Source of the DNA: Agromyces allii
GTDB taxonomy: Bacteria; Actinomycetota; Actinomycetes; Actinomycetales; Microbacteriaceae
Assembly (NCBI RefSeq): GCF_009749385.1
Contig: NZ_WBIN01000003.1
Coordinates: 62,001 to 126,000, forward strand
Direction of reading: 5' to 3'
Length of the DNA: 64,000 bases
Of the stretch, positions 36,200 through 45,139 are shown one piece after another. Made by a program: the position numbers and the translations under genes. Under the pieces are notes generated by a model. The model ran no database searches and had not been told where the DNA came from. It saw nothing but the letters and a program-made list of their open reading frames with translations. Each line of letters starts with the position of its first letter. Position 1 is the stretch's first letter.

Positions 36200-36218
36200 G
36201 TTTTGAATTACTCAAAAC
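36200..36218. promoter_or_regulatory. Candidate Fur-family operator
   Basis: GTTTTGA-ATTAC-TCAAAAC, perfect 7-bp arms, 22 bases upstream of the furA start and AT-rich in a very GC-rich setting. Its place over the promoter -35 region fits autorepression. Confidence 0.8.
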
Positions 36219-36298
36219 TACTGACGGGCGACTCCCAGTCTCGCGGGCGCCCGTTTTGCTACGTTGAGCGGGCCCCGCCCATCGACGAGGACCGCCCC

Positions 36299-36799
36299 AT
36301 GATCGCCTCCGCCGCACCCGCACCCGCACCCACGCCCCCGCTCGCGCGCCTGCGCCGTGCGGTGCTGATCGCGGCGCTCGTGGTGGGCACGATCGTCGGC
36401 CTGCTGATCTCGCACGCCGACGACCTGCGGCACGACCTCGTGACGGGGGCGGGTGCGGGTGCCGCGACCGCGACCGCGACCGCGACCGCGATCCATCACG
36501 CATCGGATGCCTCGGCCGGGCCGAGCACGTCGACCGCCGGCATCGCAGCGGGCACGGCGGAAGCGACCGTCGCGACCGCCATCGGTCAGCCCGCCGAGGC
36601 ACCGCACGGAGACCCGCTCGCCGTCTGCCTCACGGTCGCCGCCTGCTTCGCCGTGCTGCTGCTCGGCCTCATCGGGCTGCGACGACTGCCGGCGGCGTTG
36701 CGGTTCCTCGCGCGCACGAACGCCGTGCCACCGGCATCCGCACCGTTCGACCTGCCCGCGTCCGTCGAGCGCCGCAAGCTCTGCGTCTTCCTGATCTAG
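36299..36799 (+). CDS. Uncharacterised two-helix membrane protein
   Basis: 166 aa: helix near residues 17-37 (RAVLIAALVVGTIVGLLIS), an Ala/Thr/Ser/Gly-rich low-complexity middle with a run of ATATATA dipeptides, a second helix (AVCLTVAACFAVLLLGLIGL), then a basic tail ending KLCVFLI. The middle is coded by a GCGACC-type hexamer run that could slip. Family not recognised, though the layout resembles DUF6153 proteins. Possibly in an operon with the DsbA-like gene. Confidence 0.6.
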   Translation: MIASAAPAPAPTPPLARLRRAVLIAALVVGTIVGLLISHADDLRHDLVTGAGAGAATATATATAIHHASDASAGPSTSTAGIAAGTAEATVATAIGQPAEAPHGDPLAVCLTVAACFAVLLLGLIGLRRLPAALRFLARTNAVPPASAPFDLPASVERRKLCVFLI

Positions 36800-36875
36800 G
36801 ACCCGGCCTCGGCGTCGACGCGCTTCCGCGCGCCCGGACGCCACGAGAGCCGAGCACGAGATTCCGACGTATCGG

Positions 36876-36894
36876 CCGACCGCGACGGTCGGCA
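36876..36894. other. Small hairpin before the DsbA-like gene
   Basis: GCCGACC-GCGAC-GGTCGGC, perfect 7-bp stem, about 15 bases ahead of the ATG and next to its ribosome site (GGGAGAA). Could influence translation or mark an RNA processing end. Confidence 0.4.
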
Positions 36895-36909
36895 GGGAGA
36901 AGCACGACC

Positions 36910-37617
36910 ATGACCGAACGCATCACCGCGCCCACCGACCAGACCCGCCCCGCCCGCTCGCGGCGCCTGCTCTGGATCAACCTCGCCGCCATCGGCGGAC
37001 TCATCCTGATCACCGCCGTCGCCCTGTTCGCCATGACGACGGCGGACACCGGCGCAGCTCCTGCCGCACAGGACCCCGCGACCGCCGAGGTCGTACGGCC
37101 CGACAGCCACGTGCTCGGCGAGCCCGGCCGCGGCAATGCCGTGCTCGTCGAGTTCCTCGACTTCGAGTGCGAGGCGTGCGGTGCCGCCTACCCGTTCGTG
37201 GAGTCGCTGCGCGAGCGCTACGACGGCCAGGTCACGTTCGTGACCCGGTACTTCCCGATCGAGGCGCACCAGAACGCCATGAACGCCGCGATCGCCGCGG
37301 AGGCCGCCGCCCGTCAGGGCGCGTTCGTCGAGATGTACCGGATGCTGTTCGTGACGCAGGCCCAGTGGGGCGAGCAGTCGGAGTCGAAGGCGCCGCTCTT
37401 CCGGCAGTACGCCGAGGGCCTCGGGCTCGATCTCGCGCAGTACGACCGCGACGTCGCCGACCCCGCGACCGAGCAGCGCGTGCGCGCCGACCAGGCCGAG
37501 GGCGCCGCACTCGGCGTGGTCGGCACACCGACCTTCTTCCTCAACGGCGAACGGCTCGAACTCGAGTCGGCCGACGACCTGACCGACGCGCTCGACGCGG
37601 CCCTCGCCGAGGGCTGA
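36910..37617 (+). CDS. Membrane-anchored DsbA-like thiol-disulfide oxidoreductase
   Basis: 235 aa: N-terminal signal-anchor helix (LLWINLAAIGGLILITAVALFAM, ~residues 20-42), then a thioredoxin/DsbA domain with active site CEAC and cis-Pro loop VVGTPTFFLNG. Acts outside the membrane to form or isomerise disulfides. GGGAGAA lies upstream of the ATG. Confidence 0.9.
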   Translation: MTERITAPTDQTRPARSRRLLWINLAAIGGLILITAVALFAMTTADTGAAPAAQDPATAEVVRPDSHVLGEPGRGNAVLVEFLDFECEACGAAYPFVESLRERYDGQVTFVTRYFPIEAHQNAMNAAIAAEAAARQGAFVEMYRMLFVTQAQWGEQSESKAPLFRQYAEGLGLDLAQYDRDVADPATEQRVRADQAEGAALGVVGTPTFFLNGERLELESADDLTDALDAALAEG

Positions 37618-37627
37618 CCCGCCGACA

Positions 37628-37715
37628 TGCCGGTCGAGGAGGCGCGCCGGCGCCGTATCGAGACCAGCGGCCCGCTCGACGGCTGGTCTCGATACGCTCC
37701 GCTACTCGACCGGCG
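37628..37715. repeat. Long palindromic interspersed repeat, copy 1
   Basis: Left arm starts GCCGGTCGAGGAGG and carries GTATCGAGACCAGC; the right arm is GCTGGTCTCGATAC followed by CTACTCGACCGGC. Together they can fold into one long hairpin. It lies between the convergent dsbA-like and GH43 genes and provides the last codons (Pro-Val-Glu) and TAG stop of the GH43 gene. Related copies: 50057-50144 and 55801-55847. Confidence 0.8.
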
Positions 37716-38775
37716 GACCGGCCGGGGCAACCTCGTCGAACTCCTCGATCGTCCACTCGTCGCGCCACGAGATGTACGGGCGGTCGCCGTCGAAGCGGAT
37801 CGGCAGCCACACGTAGTCGGCGAGCGAGGTGTCAGGCTCGCCGAGGTCGATGGCGCCCCACTCGCGCGGCCCCTCGTGCTCGACGTCGAACACCTGCTCG
37901 AACAGCGCCGGGATGTCGGGCAGGTCGTCGGGCGGCGAGACGATCCAGCGGTCGGCGATCGCGATGTACAGGTCGCGGCGGTGAGGGTGCTTGAAGATCG
38001 ACGAGATCTGCGATCGGAACGAGGTGCGCGACTCGTCGTCGGGGTGGGCGTCGCCGAGCACGGTCCACGGCCCGTGGTACGAGTCGGCGGCCGCGAACTC
38101 CGACGGGTTCGGGAAGTATCCCGTCGTGCCCGAGGTCGCGAGGTAGTGCCGCCCCTTGCGACGGAAGTACGCGGGCGCCTCGCGCACGAACGGCGGCTGC
38201 AACCGCGGGAAGTGCGTCGAGTAGTAGCCCGAGACATCCGTGTAGTCGTCGGTGAGATCGGCGACGATGAGCTCGCTGTGCACGCGCTCGAAGACGTAGT
38301 ACGCCTTGCCGTCGGAGGGCTCGACGACGAGGTCGAAGTCGCCGGCGTTCATGCCGAGCGGCTTGATGCCGCGGGTCACGAGCTCGTAGGGGCCCGTGAT
38401 CTCGTCGGCGGTGAAGACGCTCGAGCGCTGCTCGCCGTTGCGGTGCATGACCTTGACCCAGCAGACGAACTTGCCGGTCGCCGCGTTGTGGATGATGTGC
38501 GGGCGGTCGGCGAGCTGCGCCGGGTGCAGCGGGTGCGTCTCGTCGTCGAGCACGGGCGGCAGGATCGTGCCGAGGTCGTCCCAGTTGTAGAGGTCCCTCG
38601 ACGAGTAGGCGCGCACGCCCCAATGCCAGATGCCGTTGCCGGGGGCGGTCTTCTCCTTGTTCTCGCCGAACCAGTAGAAGGTGTCGCCGACGGTGATGAT
38701 CGACCCGCCGTGGGTGTGGATCCGGTTGCCGTTCGTGTCGAGCCACGGCTGACCCGGCTTGATCGAGTGCTGCAC
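37702..38775 (-). CDS. Glycoside hydrolase family 43-like protein
   Basis: 357 aa five-bladed beta-propeller-type. WLDTNGNRIHTHGGSIITVGDTFYWFGENKE carries the putative catalytic base region of GH43 subfamily-24-like exo-beta-galactanases; AGDFDLVVEPSDGKAYYVFER and YLATSGTTGYFPNP follow. Probably cytoplasmic. Two starts: ATG at 38815-38817 overlaps the GH78 stop but has no ribosome site; GTG at 38773-38775 has AAAGGA 5-6 bases upstream and is preferred. C-terminal PPVE and stop come from the interspersed repeat. Confidence 0.8.
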   Translation of the reverse strand: MQHSIKPGQPWLDTNGNRIHTHGGSIITVGDTFYWFGENKEKTAPGNGIWHWGVRAYSSRDLYNWDDLGTILPPVLDDETHPLHPAQLADRPHIIHNAATGKFVCWVKVMHRNGEQRSSVFTADEITGPYELVTRGIKPLGMNAGDFDLVVEPSDGKAYYVFERVHSELIVADLTDDYTDVSGYYSTHFPRLQPPFVREAPAYFRRKGRHYLATSGTTGYFPNPSEFAAADSYHGPWTVLGDAHPDDESRTSFRSQISSIFKHPHRRDLYIAIADRWIVSPPDDLPDIPALFEQVFDVEHEGPREWGAIDLGEPDTSLADYVWLPIRFDGDRPYISWRDEWTIEEFDEVAPAGPPVE

Positions 38776-38813
38776 GTGCGTCCTTTCGGAGGTGGGTTCA
38801 TCGGGTTCGTTCG

Positions 38814-41627
38814 TCATGAGGCGTCGACCGCCGCGTCCACGGGTGCTTCGGCGACGGATGCCGCGGGCGCGACCTCGTCCTCGTGCGGCCCGCCTCGCCA
38901 GCGCCGCCGGGGTCGAGGCGGGTCGGATGCCGCATCCCGCACGGCGCACGTGAAGGTGTGCCGCCCGGCACCGAGGCCGCGCACCTCGCTGCCGTCGGGC
39001 AGGTGCACCCTCGCGGTTGCGCCGACCGGGATCAGCACCTCGAGCGTGAACGACTCGCCGTCGCGGCGCCACGACGAGCTCGCGAGCCCGAGCGGGCCGA
39101 GGTGGCTCGCCGAGGCCTGCGTGAGTCCGCCGCCGGGGCGCGGGGCGATCCGCAGCTGCGTTCCGCCGGGGGCCGCCGTGTCGAGTCCGGCGATGACCCG
39201 GTGCATGAACCCGGCGACCGCGCCGAGCGCGTAGTGGTTGAACGAGGTCATGTCGCCGGGGTTCACGGTGCCGTCGGGCAGCATGCTGTCCCAGCGCTCC
39301 CAGATCGTGGTCGCACCCATGCCGACCTGGTAGAGCCACGACGGCAGCTGGTCCTGCAGCAGCAGGTGGTACGCGGCATCCATCGCCCCCGCCTTGGCGA
39401 GCGCGTCGCAGATGATGGGCGTGCCCACGAACCCCGTGCTGATGCGGTAGTCGTTCTCGGCGACGAGCTCGACGAGCCGTTCGCCGGCGCGGTGCTCCTG
39501 CTCGGCGGTGGCGAACAGGTCGAACACGACGGCGAGCGCGATCGAGGTCGGGGTGTCGCTCACGATGCGCCCGGCGGGCGACAGGTACTCGGCACGGAAC
39601 GCGGCGAGCGCGCGCTCGGCGATGCCCCGGTAGCGCGCTTCGTCGACGTCGCGCCCGAGCAGGGCCGCGGTGTCGGCCATGATCCGCGCGGTGCGCACGT
39701 GGTAGGCCGTGGCGACCAGGTGCTTGTCGGTGTGCGACTGGCCGGGGTTGTCCGGCGGCGCGGCCGGGTCGAGCCAGTCTCCGAGCTGGAATCCGGTGTT
39801 CCAGAGTCCCGTCCCGCCCGTGAGCCCGTCGACAAGGTCGACCCACGCGCGCATGCTGTCGTACTGGTCGACGAGCACGCGCGGGTCGCCGTCGTGCTGG
39901 TACAGCTCCCACGGCACGATCACCGCGGCATCCCCCCACGCGGCCGTCGGGAAGTTCGGGAACCCGCACTCGATCCACGGCACGAAGTTCGGCACGTGCC
40001 CCTGCTCGGCCTGCTCGACGGCGACGTCGCGCAGCCAGCCCGCGAGCGTGCCGTGCGCCGCGTAGAGCCGCAGCGCGGTGGGCGCGAACACCTGGATGTC
40101 GCCGGTCCAGCCGAGGCGCTCATCGCGCTGCGGGCAGTCGGTCGGCAGGTCGACGAAGTTGTCGCGCATGCTCCACACGACGTTCTCGTGCAGGCGGTTC
40201 AGCGCCGGATGCGAGCTCTCGAACCAGCCGGTGCGCACCATCTCGGTGTGCACGACGAGCGCCTCGACGTCGACCGAATCGGGGTCGCCGGGCCAGTTCT
40301 CGAGCTCGGCGTAGCGGAAGCCGTGGATCGTGAACCGCGGCGTCCAGGTCTCGAGGGCATGGCCGCCGTCGGCCCCGTCGTCGGCCCGGTCCGGCCCGGC
40401 GCACACGTACTCGTCGATCGACACGGCGGCGCGCAGGGGGCGGATGCCGAGGGCGCCGTTCTCGAGCACCTCGGCGTGGTGCAGCCGCACCGTGTGGCCT
40501 GCCGGCCCGCGAAGGCGGATGCGCAGCTTGCCCGACACGTTCTGGCCGAAGTCCAGGCGGATGCGCCCGCCGTCGAGACGCTCGATCGTCTGCGGTCGCA
40601 GCGCCTCGATGACCCGCACGGGCGGGCCGGTGGGCGGCTCGAGCTGCGCGTCGAACCCGTCGAGCGGCAGCAGGTGCGGCGTCGCCCATTCGGCGTCGTC
40701 GAAGTCGGGGCGGCTCCACCCGTCGGGCAGCAGGCGCGCGTCGTACCGTTCGCCCTCGTAGAGGCCGACCTCGGTGATGGGCGACGGATGCCACGACCAC
40801 GCGTCCTCGAGCGGCACGCGCACGACCTGCCCGTCGTCGAGCGTGAGCTCGAGCTGCAGCAGCAGCGAGGCATCCGCGCCGTAGACGTTCCAGAGGCCGC
40901 CGTCGAAGCCGATGCGGCCGCGGTACCAGCCGTCGGCCAGCCAGGCGCCGATGGTGTTGCGACCCTCGTGGATCGCGTCGGTCACGTCGTACGTCTGCGT
41001 GCGCAGCCGGTGGCGATAGCTCGTCCAGCCGGGCGACAGGAGGTCCGCCGAAACGGGCGACCCGTTGAGCTCGAGCTCGTACACGCCGTGGGCGCTCGAG
41101 TACACGCGGGCCCGGCGGATGCGCCCGGGGTCGACGCCGAGGTCGGCGGCATCCCAGGTGGCGCGCAGCAGGTAACCCGGGCGCAGGGTCGCCGGTTCGG
41201 CGGCCGTGCTCGGGGCGCGCACGGGCTCGGCCGGCGACGGCGAGACGAACGGCACGGCCCAGTCGGCCCGGTCGAGCAGGCCGGCCTCGACGCGCACGGA
41301 CGCGCTCCACGCGGCATCCGACATCGCAGCCCGCACCCGCATGAGCCCGCCCTCGCGCGAGCGCAGCTCGCCGAACGGCCACGCGACGAGCCGGGTCGAG
41401 CCCGATGTCGTGACCGAGCGTTCGACCCGGCCGTCGTCGCGCTCCAGTTCGAGCTCCCACGCGTCGGCGGGTGCCAACGCGATCCACGAGAGTCGCGGAC
41501 TCGGCTCGCCGATCCCCAGGCCCTCGAGACCCCGGCGGTTCTCGAGCCAGACCTCGCCGACCACGGGCCGATTCGACCCGGGGGCCGACGCCTCGGCATC
41601 CAGAACCTGATGGTGCTGCCGCGTCAT
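38814..41627 (-). CDS. Alpha-L-rhamnosidase (GH78)
   Basis: 937 aa multidomain enzyme: N-terminal Bac_rhamnosid_N/carbohydrate-binding beta domains (LENRRGLEGLGIGEPSPRLSW; RARVYSSAHGVYELELNG; GWTSYRHRLRTQTYDVT), then the (alpha/alpha)6 catalytic domain with DLPTDCPQRDERLGWTGD (general acid region), and a C-terminal beta domain. Releases rhamnose from pectin, flavonoid or saponin glycosides. No signal peptide, so it acts on imported oligosaccharides. ATG overlaps the permease stop (ATGA) with GAAGGG upstream. The tail is Pro/Arg/Ala-rich and probably disordered. Confidence 0.92.
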   Translation of the reverse strand: MTRQHHQVLDAEASAPGSNRPVVGEVWLENRRGLEGLGIGEPSPRLSWIALAPADAWELELERDDGRVERSVTTSGSTRLVAWPFGELRSREGGLMRVRAAMSDAAWSASVRVEAGLLDRADWAVPFVSPSPAEPVRAPSTAAEPATLRPGYLLRATWDAADLGVDPGRIRRARVYSSAHGVYELELNGSPVSADLLSPGWTSYRHRLRTQTYDVTDAIHEGRNTIGAWLADGWYRGRIGFDGGLWNVYGADASLLLQLELTLDDGQVVRVPLEDAWSWHPSPITEVGLYEGERYDARLLPDGWSRPDFDDAEWATPHLLPLDGFDAQLEPPTGPPVRVIEALRPQTIERLDGGRIRLDFGQNVSGKLRIRLRGPAGHTVRLHHAEVLENGALGIRPLRAAVSIDEYVCAGPDRADDGADGGHALETWTPRFTIHGFRYAELENWPGDPDSVDVEALVVHTEMVRTGWFESSHPALNRLHENVVWSMRDNFVDLPTDCPQRDERLGWTGDIQVFAPTALRLYAAHGTLAGWLRDVAVEQAEQGHVPNFVPWIECGFPNFPTAAWGDAAVIVPWELYQHDGDPRVLVDQYDSMRAWVDLVDGLTGGTGLWNTGFQLGDWLDPAAPPDNPGQSHTDKHLVATAYHVRTARIMADTAALLGRDVDEARYRGIAERALAAFRAEYLSPAGRIVSDTPTSIALAVVFDLFATAEQEHRAGERLVELVAENDYRISTGFVGTPIICDALAKAGAMDAAYHLLLQDQLPSWLYQVGMGATTIWERWDSMLPDGTVNPGDMTSFNHYALGAVAGFMHRVIAGLDTAAPGGTQLRIAPRPGGGLTQASASHLGPLGLASSSWRRDGESFTLEVLIPVGATARVHLPDGSEVRGLGAGRHTFTCAVRDAASDPPRPRRRWRGGPHEDEVAPAASVAEAPVDAAVDAS

Positions 41628-42538
41628 CCCTTCACCGACCCTGCCGTCAGGCCCTTCATGACCTGCTGGTTGAGGAACAGGTAGAGCATGAGCGTGCCGA
41701 ACACGCTCACCGCGATCGCCGCGAACGTCGGGCCGTACTGCACCGCACCGTACTGGCCCGTGAAGTTCAGCAGCCCGACCTGGATCGTGCGCAGGCTGCT
41801 GCTCGTCGTGAACGTCAGCGCGATGAGCAGGTCGTTCCAGAGGAAGAAGAACTGCACGAGGCCGACCGTGAAGATCGCGTTGCGCACGAGTGGCAGACCC
41901 ACGCTCCAGAACGCACGGAGCATGCTCGCGCCGTCGAGCGTCGCCGCCTCGAAGATCTCGCGGGGAACCGTGCGGAAGAACGTCGCCATCATGAACACCG
42001 TGAGCGGCAGGCCGATGGCGGTGTACGTGAGGATCAGCGGCCAGAGGCTGCCCGTGAGCCCGGTGCGGAAGTAGATCGTGAACAGCGGCAGCAGGATCAT
42101 CTGCGCGGGCACCATGATGCCCGCGAGGAAGAGCAGGAGCACCGGGCCCCGGCCCTTCCAGACCAGCACCTCGAGCGCGAAGCCCGCGGCGACGCCGAAC
42201 AGCAGGATGAAGAACAGCGACGGGAACACCGCGAGCACGCTGTTGACGATGTACTGGCCGAAGTTGCCGGTCGTGAAGACCTCGACGTAGTTGTCGAACG
42301 ACCACGACGAGGGCAGCGCCCAGAACGGCTCGTTGAGGAACTCGGACTGGGTCTTGAACGACCCGAGGAGCATCCAGACCATCGGGTAGATCTCGATGAC
42401 GAGCAGGACGGCGATGATCGCGCGCAGCGGCAGCCGGGCGAAGAAGTCGCGAGCGCCTCGGCGCCGACGGGGTTCCCTGGGCGATGAGATCGCGACGGTG
42501 TGCAGCTCGAGGTGGCGGGAGTCGGTGGTGGCGGACAC
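41624..42538 (-). CDS. Carbohydrate ABC transporter permease (MalG-like)
   Basis: 304-aa permease, about six helices, EAA loop EIFEAATLDGASMLRAFWSVGLPL in the C-terminal half. GTG start three bases after the MalF-like stop. Imports the oligosaccharide hydrolysed by the downstream GH78/GH43 enzymes. Confidence 0.92.
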   Translation of the reverse strand: MSATTDSRHLELHTVAISSPREPRRRRGARDFFARLPLRAIIAVLLVIEIYPMVWMLLGSFKTQSEFLNEPFWALPSSWSFDNYVEVFTTGNFGQYIVNSVLAVFPSLFFILLFGVAAGFALEVLVWKGRGPVLLLFLAGIMVPAQMILLPLFTIYFRTGLTGSLWPLILTYTAIGLPLTVFMMATFFRTVPREIFEAATLDGASMLRAFWSVGLPLVRNAIFTVGLVQFFFLWNDLLIALTFTTSSSLRTIQVGLLNFTGQYGAVQYGPTFAAIAVSVFGTLMLYLFLNQQVMKGLTAGSVKG

Positions 42539-42541
42539 GGG

Positions 42542-43426
42542 TCAGCCCTTCGTGAGGTCCCGGCGCGTGGACCGGAAGATGAAGACGGTGAACAGCAGGC
42601 AGAGGATCGTCAGCATGAGCGCGATCGTCGAGCCGTAGCCGTAGTCGCCGTACGTGAACGAGGTCTGGAACATGTAGAGGGTCAGCGGTGTGGTCGCGTT
42701 GCCCGGCCCGCCGTTCGTCAACGCGACGACGGTGTCGAAGACCTTGAGCGTGCCGTTGATGCTGAAGATGAGCGACGAGAGCAGCACCGGGAGCGACAGC
42801 GGCAGCACGATGCTGCGCACGAGCTTCCAGCCGTGGGCGCCGTCGAGTCGCGCCGACTCGAGCAGCTCGTCGGGGATGTCGACGAGGCCGGCGTAGAGCA
42901 GCACGGCGTAGAAGCCCATCGACCGCCAGAGGTCCATGAGGATCACGATCCAGAACGAGGCGTCGGGCGTGCCGAACCAGTCGACGGAGGCGATGCCGAA
43001 CGAGTTGAGCAGGGCGTTCACCGGGCCGGTGGTCGGCGCCGCCTCGAAGAGCCGCTGGAACAGCAGTGCGACCGCCACGGTCGGCAGCACGACCGGGAAG
43101 AACACGATCGTGCGGATCAGGCTCGACGCCTTGCGCAGCCAGAACACGTAGAGCAGGGCCAGGCCGTAGCCGACCGCGACCTGCAGCACCGTGAGCACGA
43201 GCGCGTACTTCAGCGTGAAGCCGATCGCCTCCCACGCCGCGGGGTCGGAGAAGAAGGTCGCGAAGTTGTCGAAGCCGGTGAACTGGAACCCGATGATCGG
43301 GTTGCCGTCCATCACCGTGTAGCCGAGCGACCACACGATGGGCACGAGCATGATGAGGCTGTAGACGAGCAGTGCCGGCCCGAGCAGGATCAGGATGGTG
43401 CGCTTGTCGCCGAGTGCTTTGTCCAT
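42542..43426 (-). CDS. Carbohydrate ABC transporter permease (MalF-like)
   Basis: 294-aa permease with six helices and EAA loop ELLESARLDGAHGWKLVRSIVLPL. Partner of the MalG-like permease. No ATPase gene is in the operon, so a shared MsiK/UgpC-type ATPase elsewhere must energise it, as in many actinobacteria. Confidence 0.92.
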   Translation of the reverse strand: MDKALGDKRTILILLGPALLVYSLIMLVPIVWSLGYTVMDGNPIIGFQFTGFDNFATFFSDPAAWEAIGFTLKYALVLTVLQVAVGYGLALLYVFWLRKASSLIRTIVFFPVVLPTVAVALLFQRLFEAAPTTGPVNALLNSFGIASVDWFGTPDASFWIVILMDLWRSMGFYAVLLYAGLVDIPDELLESARLDGAHGWKLVRSIVLPLSLPVLLSSLIFSINGTLKVFDTVVALTNGGPGNATTPLTLYMFQTSFTYGDYGYGSTIALMLTILCLLFTVFIFRSTRRDLTKG

Positions 43427-43539
43427 GGGATGACAATCTGGTTCGGCCGCCGTGGGCGGCGGTGCTGTTCTGCCGCCGTGGGCGACGGTTCCCGGGCCGC
43501 TGTTCGGCGGCGCGCGGGAACGGGAATCGGTGGGGGCAT

Positions 43540-43571
43540 CGCCGGGCCGTGACGGATGCCGCGGCCCGGCG
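43540..43571 (-). terminator. Intercistronic stem-loop after the binding-protein gene
   Basis: CGCCGGGCCG (43540-43549) pairs perfectly with CGGCCCGGCG (43562-43571), extended by a T-A pair. The 163-base spacer (43427-43589) also holds smaller GCCGCC-type hairpins. Such structures protect binding-protein mRNA and lower permease expression. Confidence 0.65.
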
Positions 43572-43589
43572 ACGCTGCGATGGCGGGCG

Positions 43590-44906
43590 TCAGCCCTGGT
43601 CGTTCGCAGACTGCACGAGGTCCATGAACTCCGCGCCTGTGAGGGTGCCGTTGCCGAGGCCGCCGCCGTTGGTCTGGCTGACGGTCGTGCCCTTCGAGGT
43701 GAAGAGCGCCTCGAACCAGAGCACGCTCGACGGGGCGTTCGCGATGACGTCCTGCACGGTCTGCGTGGTCTCGGGCAGGTCGGCCGGCGGGTTCTCGAGC
43801 GCGAAGCCCGAGACGACGCCGCTGTCGGCGAGCACGGTGTCGCCGTAGTTCTCGGCGATGCACTTGAGCCAGTCGGCCGTGGTGTCGGTGTAGCCGTTCG
43901 TCGACAGCATCACCGGGATGCCCACGTTCGCGGGGACCTGGTCGATGCTGCCGGCGCCGCCCTCGACATCCGGGAACTGCGCGAAGCCGACGTTGTCGAC
44001 GCCGATCTGGTTCTGCTCGGCGTCGTTGAAGTTCGCGAGCGCCCAGCTGCCCATGTAGAAGAAGGCGGCGCCGCCGGTGAGGAACTGGTTCATCGCGGCG
44101 TTGTAGTCGACCGAGCCGACGGCGTCGCCGAAGTAGCCGGCCTTGCCGAGCTCGGCCACGGCGTCGGCTGCGGCGACGTACTCGGGGTCGGTGAGCTTCG
44201 CGTCGCCGTCGGCGACCTTCTTCAGCGCGTCGGGGCCGAGGTCGCGCACGATGTAGTCGCCGACGAGGCGCGTGACCGGCCAGCCGTCCTTGCCCGCGGC
44301 GGCGAAGGGCTGCACGCCGGCGGCGTCGAGCGTGGCGGCCGCGTCGACGAGGTCGCCCCACGTCGTCGGCGCCTCGATGCCGTTGTCGGCGAGGAGCTGC
44401 TTGTTGTACCAGAAGCCCTCGATGTTCAGCTCGGTCGGCAGCGCATAGAGCGTGTCGCCGCCGTAGAGCGCCTTGATGGTCGATTCGGCGGCCGGAAGGA
44501 TCTTGTCGGCGACGCCGAGGTCGTCGAGCGCCTTCGAGAGGTCCTGCACCTGGCCGGCGTCGATGAACTGCTGCATGAGCGACGGGGTGCCGGCGGCCAT
44601 CGACATGTCCGAGAGGGCGCCCTGGCCGGCGAGGAGCTGGAGCTTCTGGTCCCACTGCGTGCCCGCGATGCTGTCGGTGGTGAGCGGAGCGGCCTTCTCC
44701 TCGGCCGCGCACTGGTCGCCGCCGAGGGTCTCGAGCGTCTTCACGATGGTCGTGTTCTCGGTCTGCCCGAGGTAGGTGAACGTCTTGTCGTCGCCGCCCG
44801 CGCTGCTGCCGCCGTCGGCGGGGCCGCACGCGGTCAGCGCCAGCGCTCCGGCTCCGAGCAGTGCGCCGAGGGGCAGCAGTCGCCGCCGCATGGATGCTGT
44901 GGTCAC
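43590..44906 (-). CDS. Carbohydrate ABC transporter substrate-binding lipoprotein
   Basis: 438-aa MalE-type lipoprotein: signal peptide with lipobox LTAC, then SBP-bac-1 fold (EGFWYNKQLLADNGIEAPTTWGDLVDAAATL; GGAAFFYMGSWALANF). GTG start at 44904-44906 with AAGGAGG upstream. First gene of the leftward glycan operon. Confidence 0.92.
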   Translation of the reverse strand: MTTASMRRRLLPLGALLGAGALALTACGPADGGSSAGGDDKTFTYLGQTENTTIVKTLETLGGDQCAAEEKAAPLTTDSIAGTQWDQKLQLLAGQGALSDMSMAAGTPSLMQQFIDAGQVQDLSKALDDLGVADKILPAAESTIKALYGGDTLYALPTELNIEGFWYNKQLLADNGIEAPTTWGDLVDAAATLDAAGVQPFAAAGKDGWPVTRLVGDYIVRDLGPDALKKVADGDAKLTDPEYVAAADAVAELGKAGYFGDAVGSVDYNAAMNQFLTGGAAFFYMGSWALANFNDAEQNQIGVDNVGFAQFPDVEGGAGSIDQVPANVGIPVMLSTNGYTDTTADWLKCIAENYGDTVLADSGVVSGFALENPPADLPETTQTVQDVIANAPSSVLWFEALFTSKGTTVSQTNGGGLGNGTLTGAEFMDLVQSANDQG

Positions 44907-44932
44907 GATTCCTCCTTGAATGTGGCGCCGAT

Positions 44933-44944
44933 TGAAGCGCTTCA
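44933..44944. promoter_or_regulatory. LacI-family operator 1 at the transport operon promoter
   Basis: TGAAGCGCTTCA, perfect 12-bp palindrome of the LacI/GalR consensus type. It lies just downstream of a minus-strand promoter: GTGACA (complement of 44973-44978), 17 bp, TATCTT (complement of 44950-44955). Bound repressor would sit about on the transcription start. Confidence 0.88.
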
Positions 44945-44997
44945 CCGATAAGATAGCCACCGATTCGGGAATTGTCACGCGAACTTGATCACATTCT

Positions 44998-45009
44998 TGA
45001 AACGCTTCA
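44998..45009. promoter_or_regulatory. LacI-family operator 2 near the lacI promoter
   Basis: TGAAACGCTTCA, one mismatch from operator 1, centre 65 bp away. TAGCGT at 45034-45039 is a likely -10 for the regulator gene, so this site covers its -35 region and suggests autoregulation and looping. Confidence 0.8.
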
Positions 45010-45139
45010 TTCCGTTGCGCCACCATCGGCGGCTAGCGTGGGAGCATACGAAGGAACTGGCGGTCACCAGCCGCGCAGCCGCACACGGAGGTGCACCATC
45101 CCCGCTGAACGACGACGAGCCGCACGGGCCCAGCCCGGC

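Noticed and set aside
36470..36500. GCGACC hexamer run as a possible phase-variation tract
   Set aside because: Only about four imperfect units, in the middle of a low-complexity coding stretch; too short to claim.
38814..43436. A 1540-codon leftward frame suggesting a giant permease-rhamnosidase fusion
   Set aside because: Residues before the ATG at 41627 are Arg/Pro-rich shadow sequence of the two permease genes in another frame; the GH78 gene has its own ribosome site.
43427..43589. Possible small RNA gene in the GCCGCC-rich spacer
   Set aside because: The hairpins are explained as an intercistronic stem-loop behind the binding-protein gene; no promoter-like sequence was seen.
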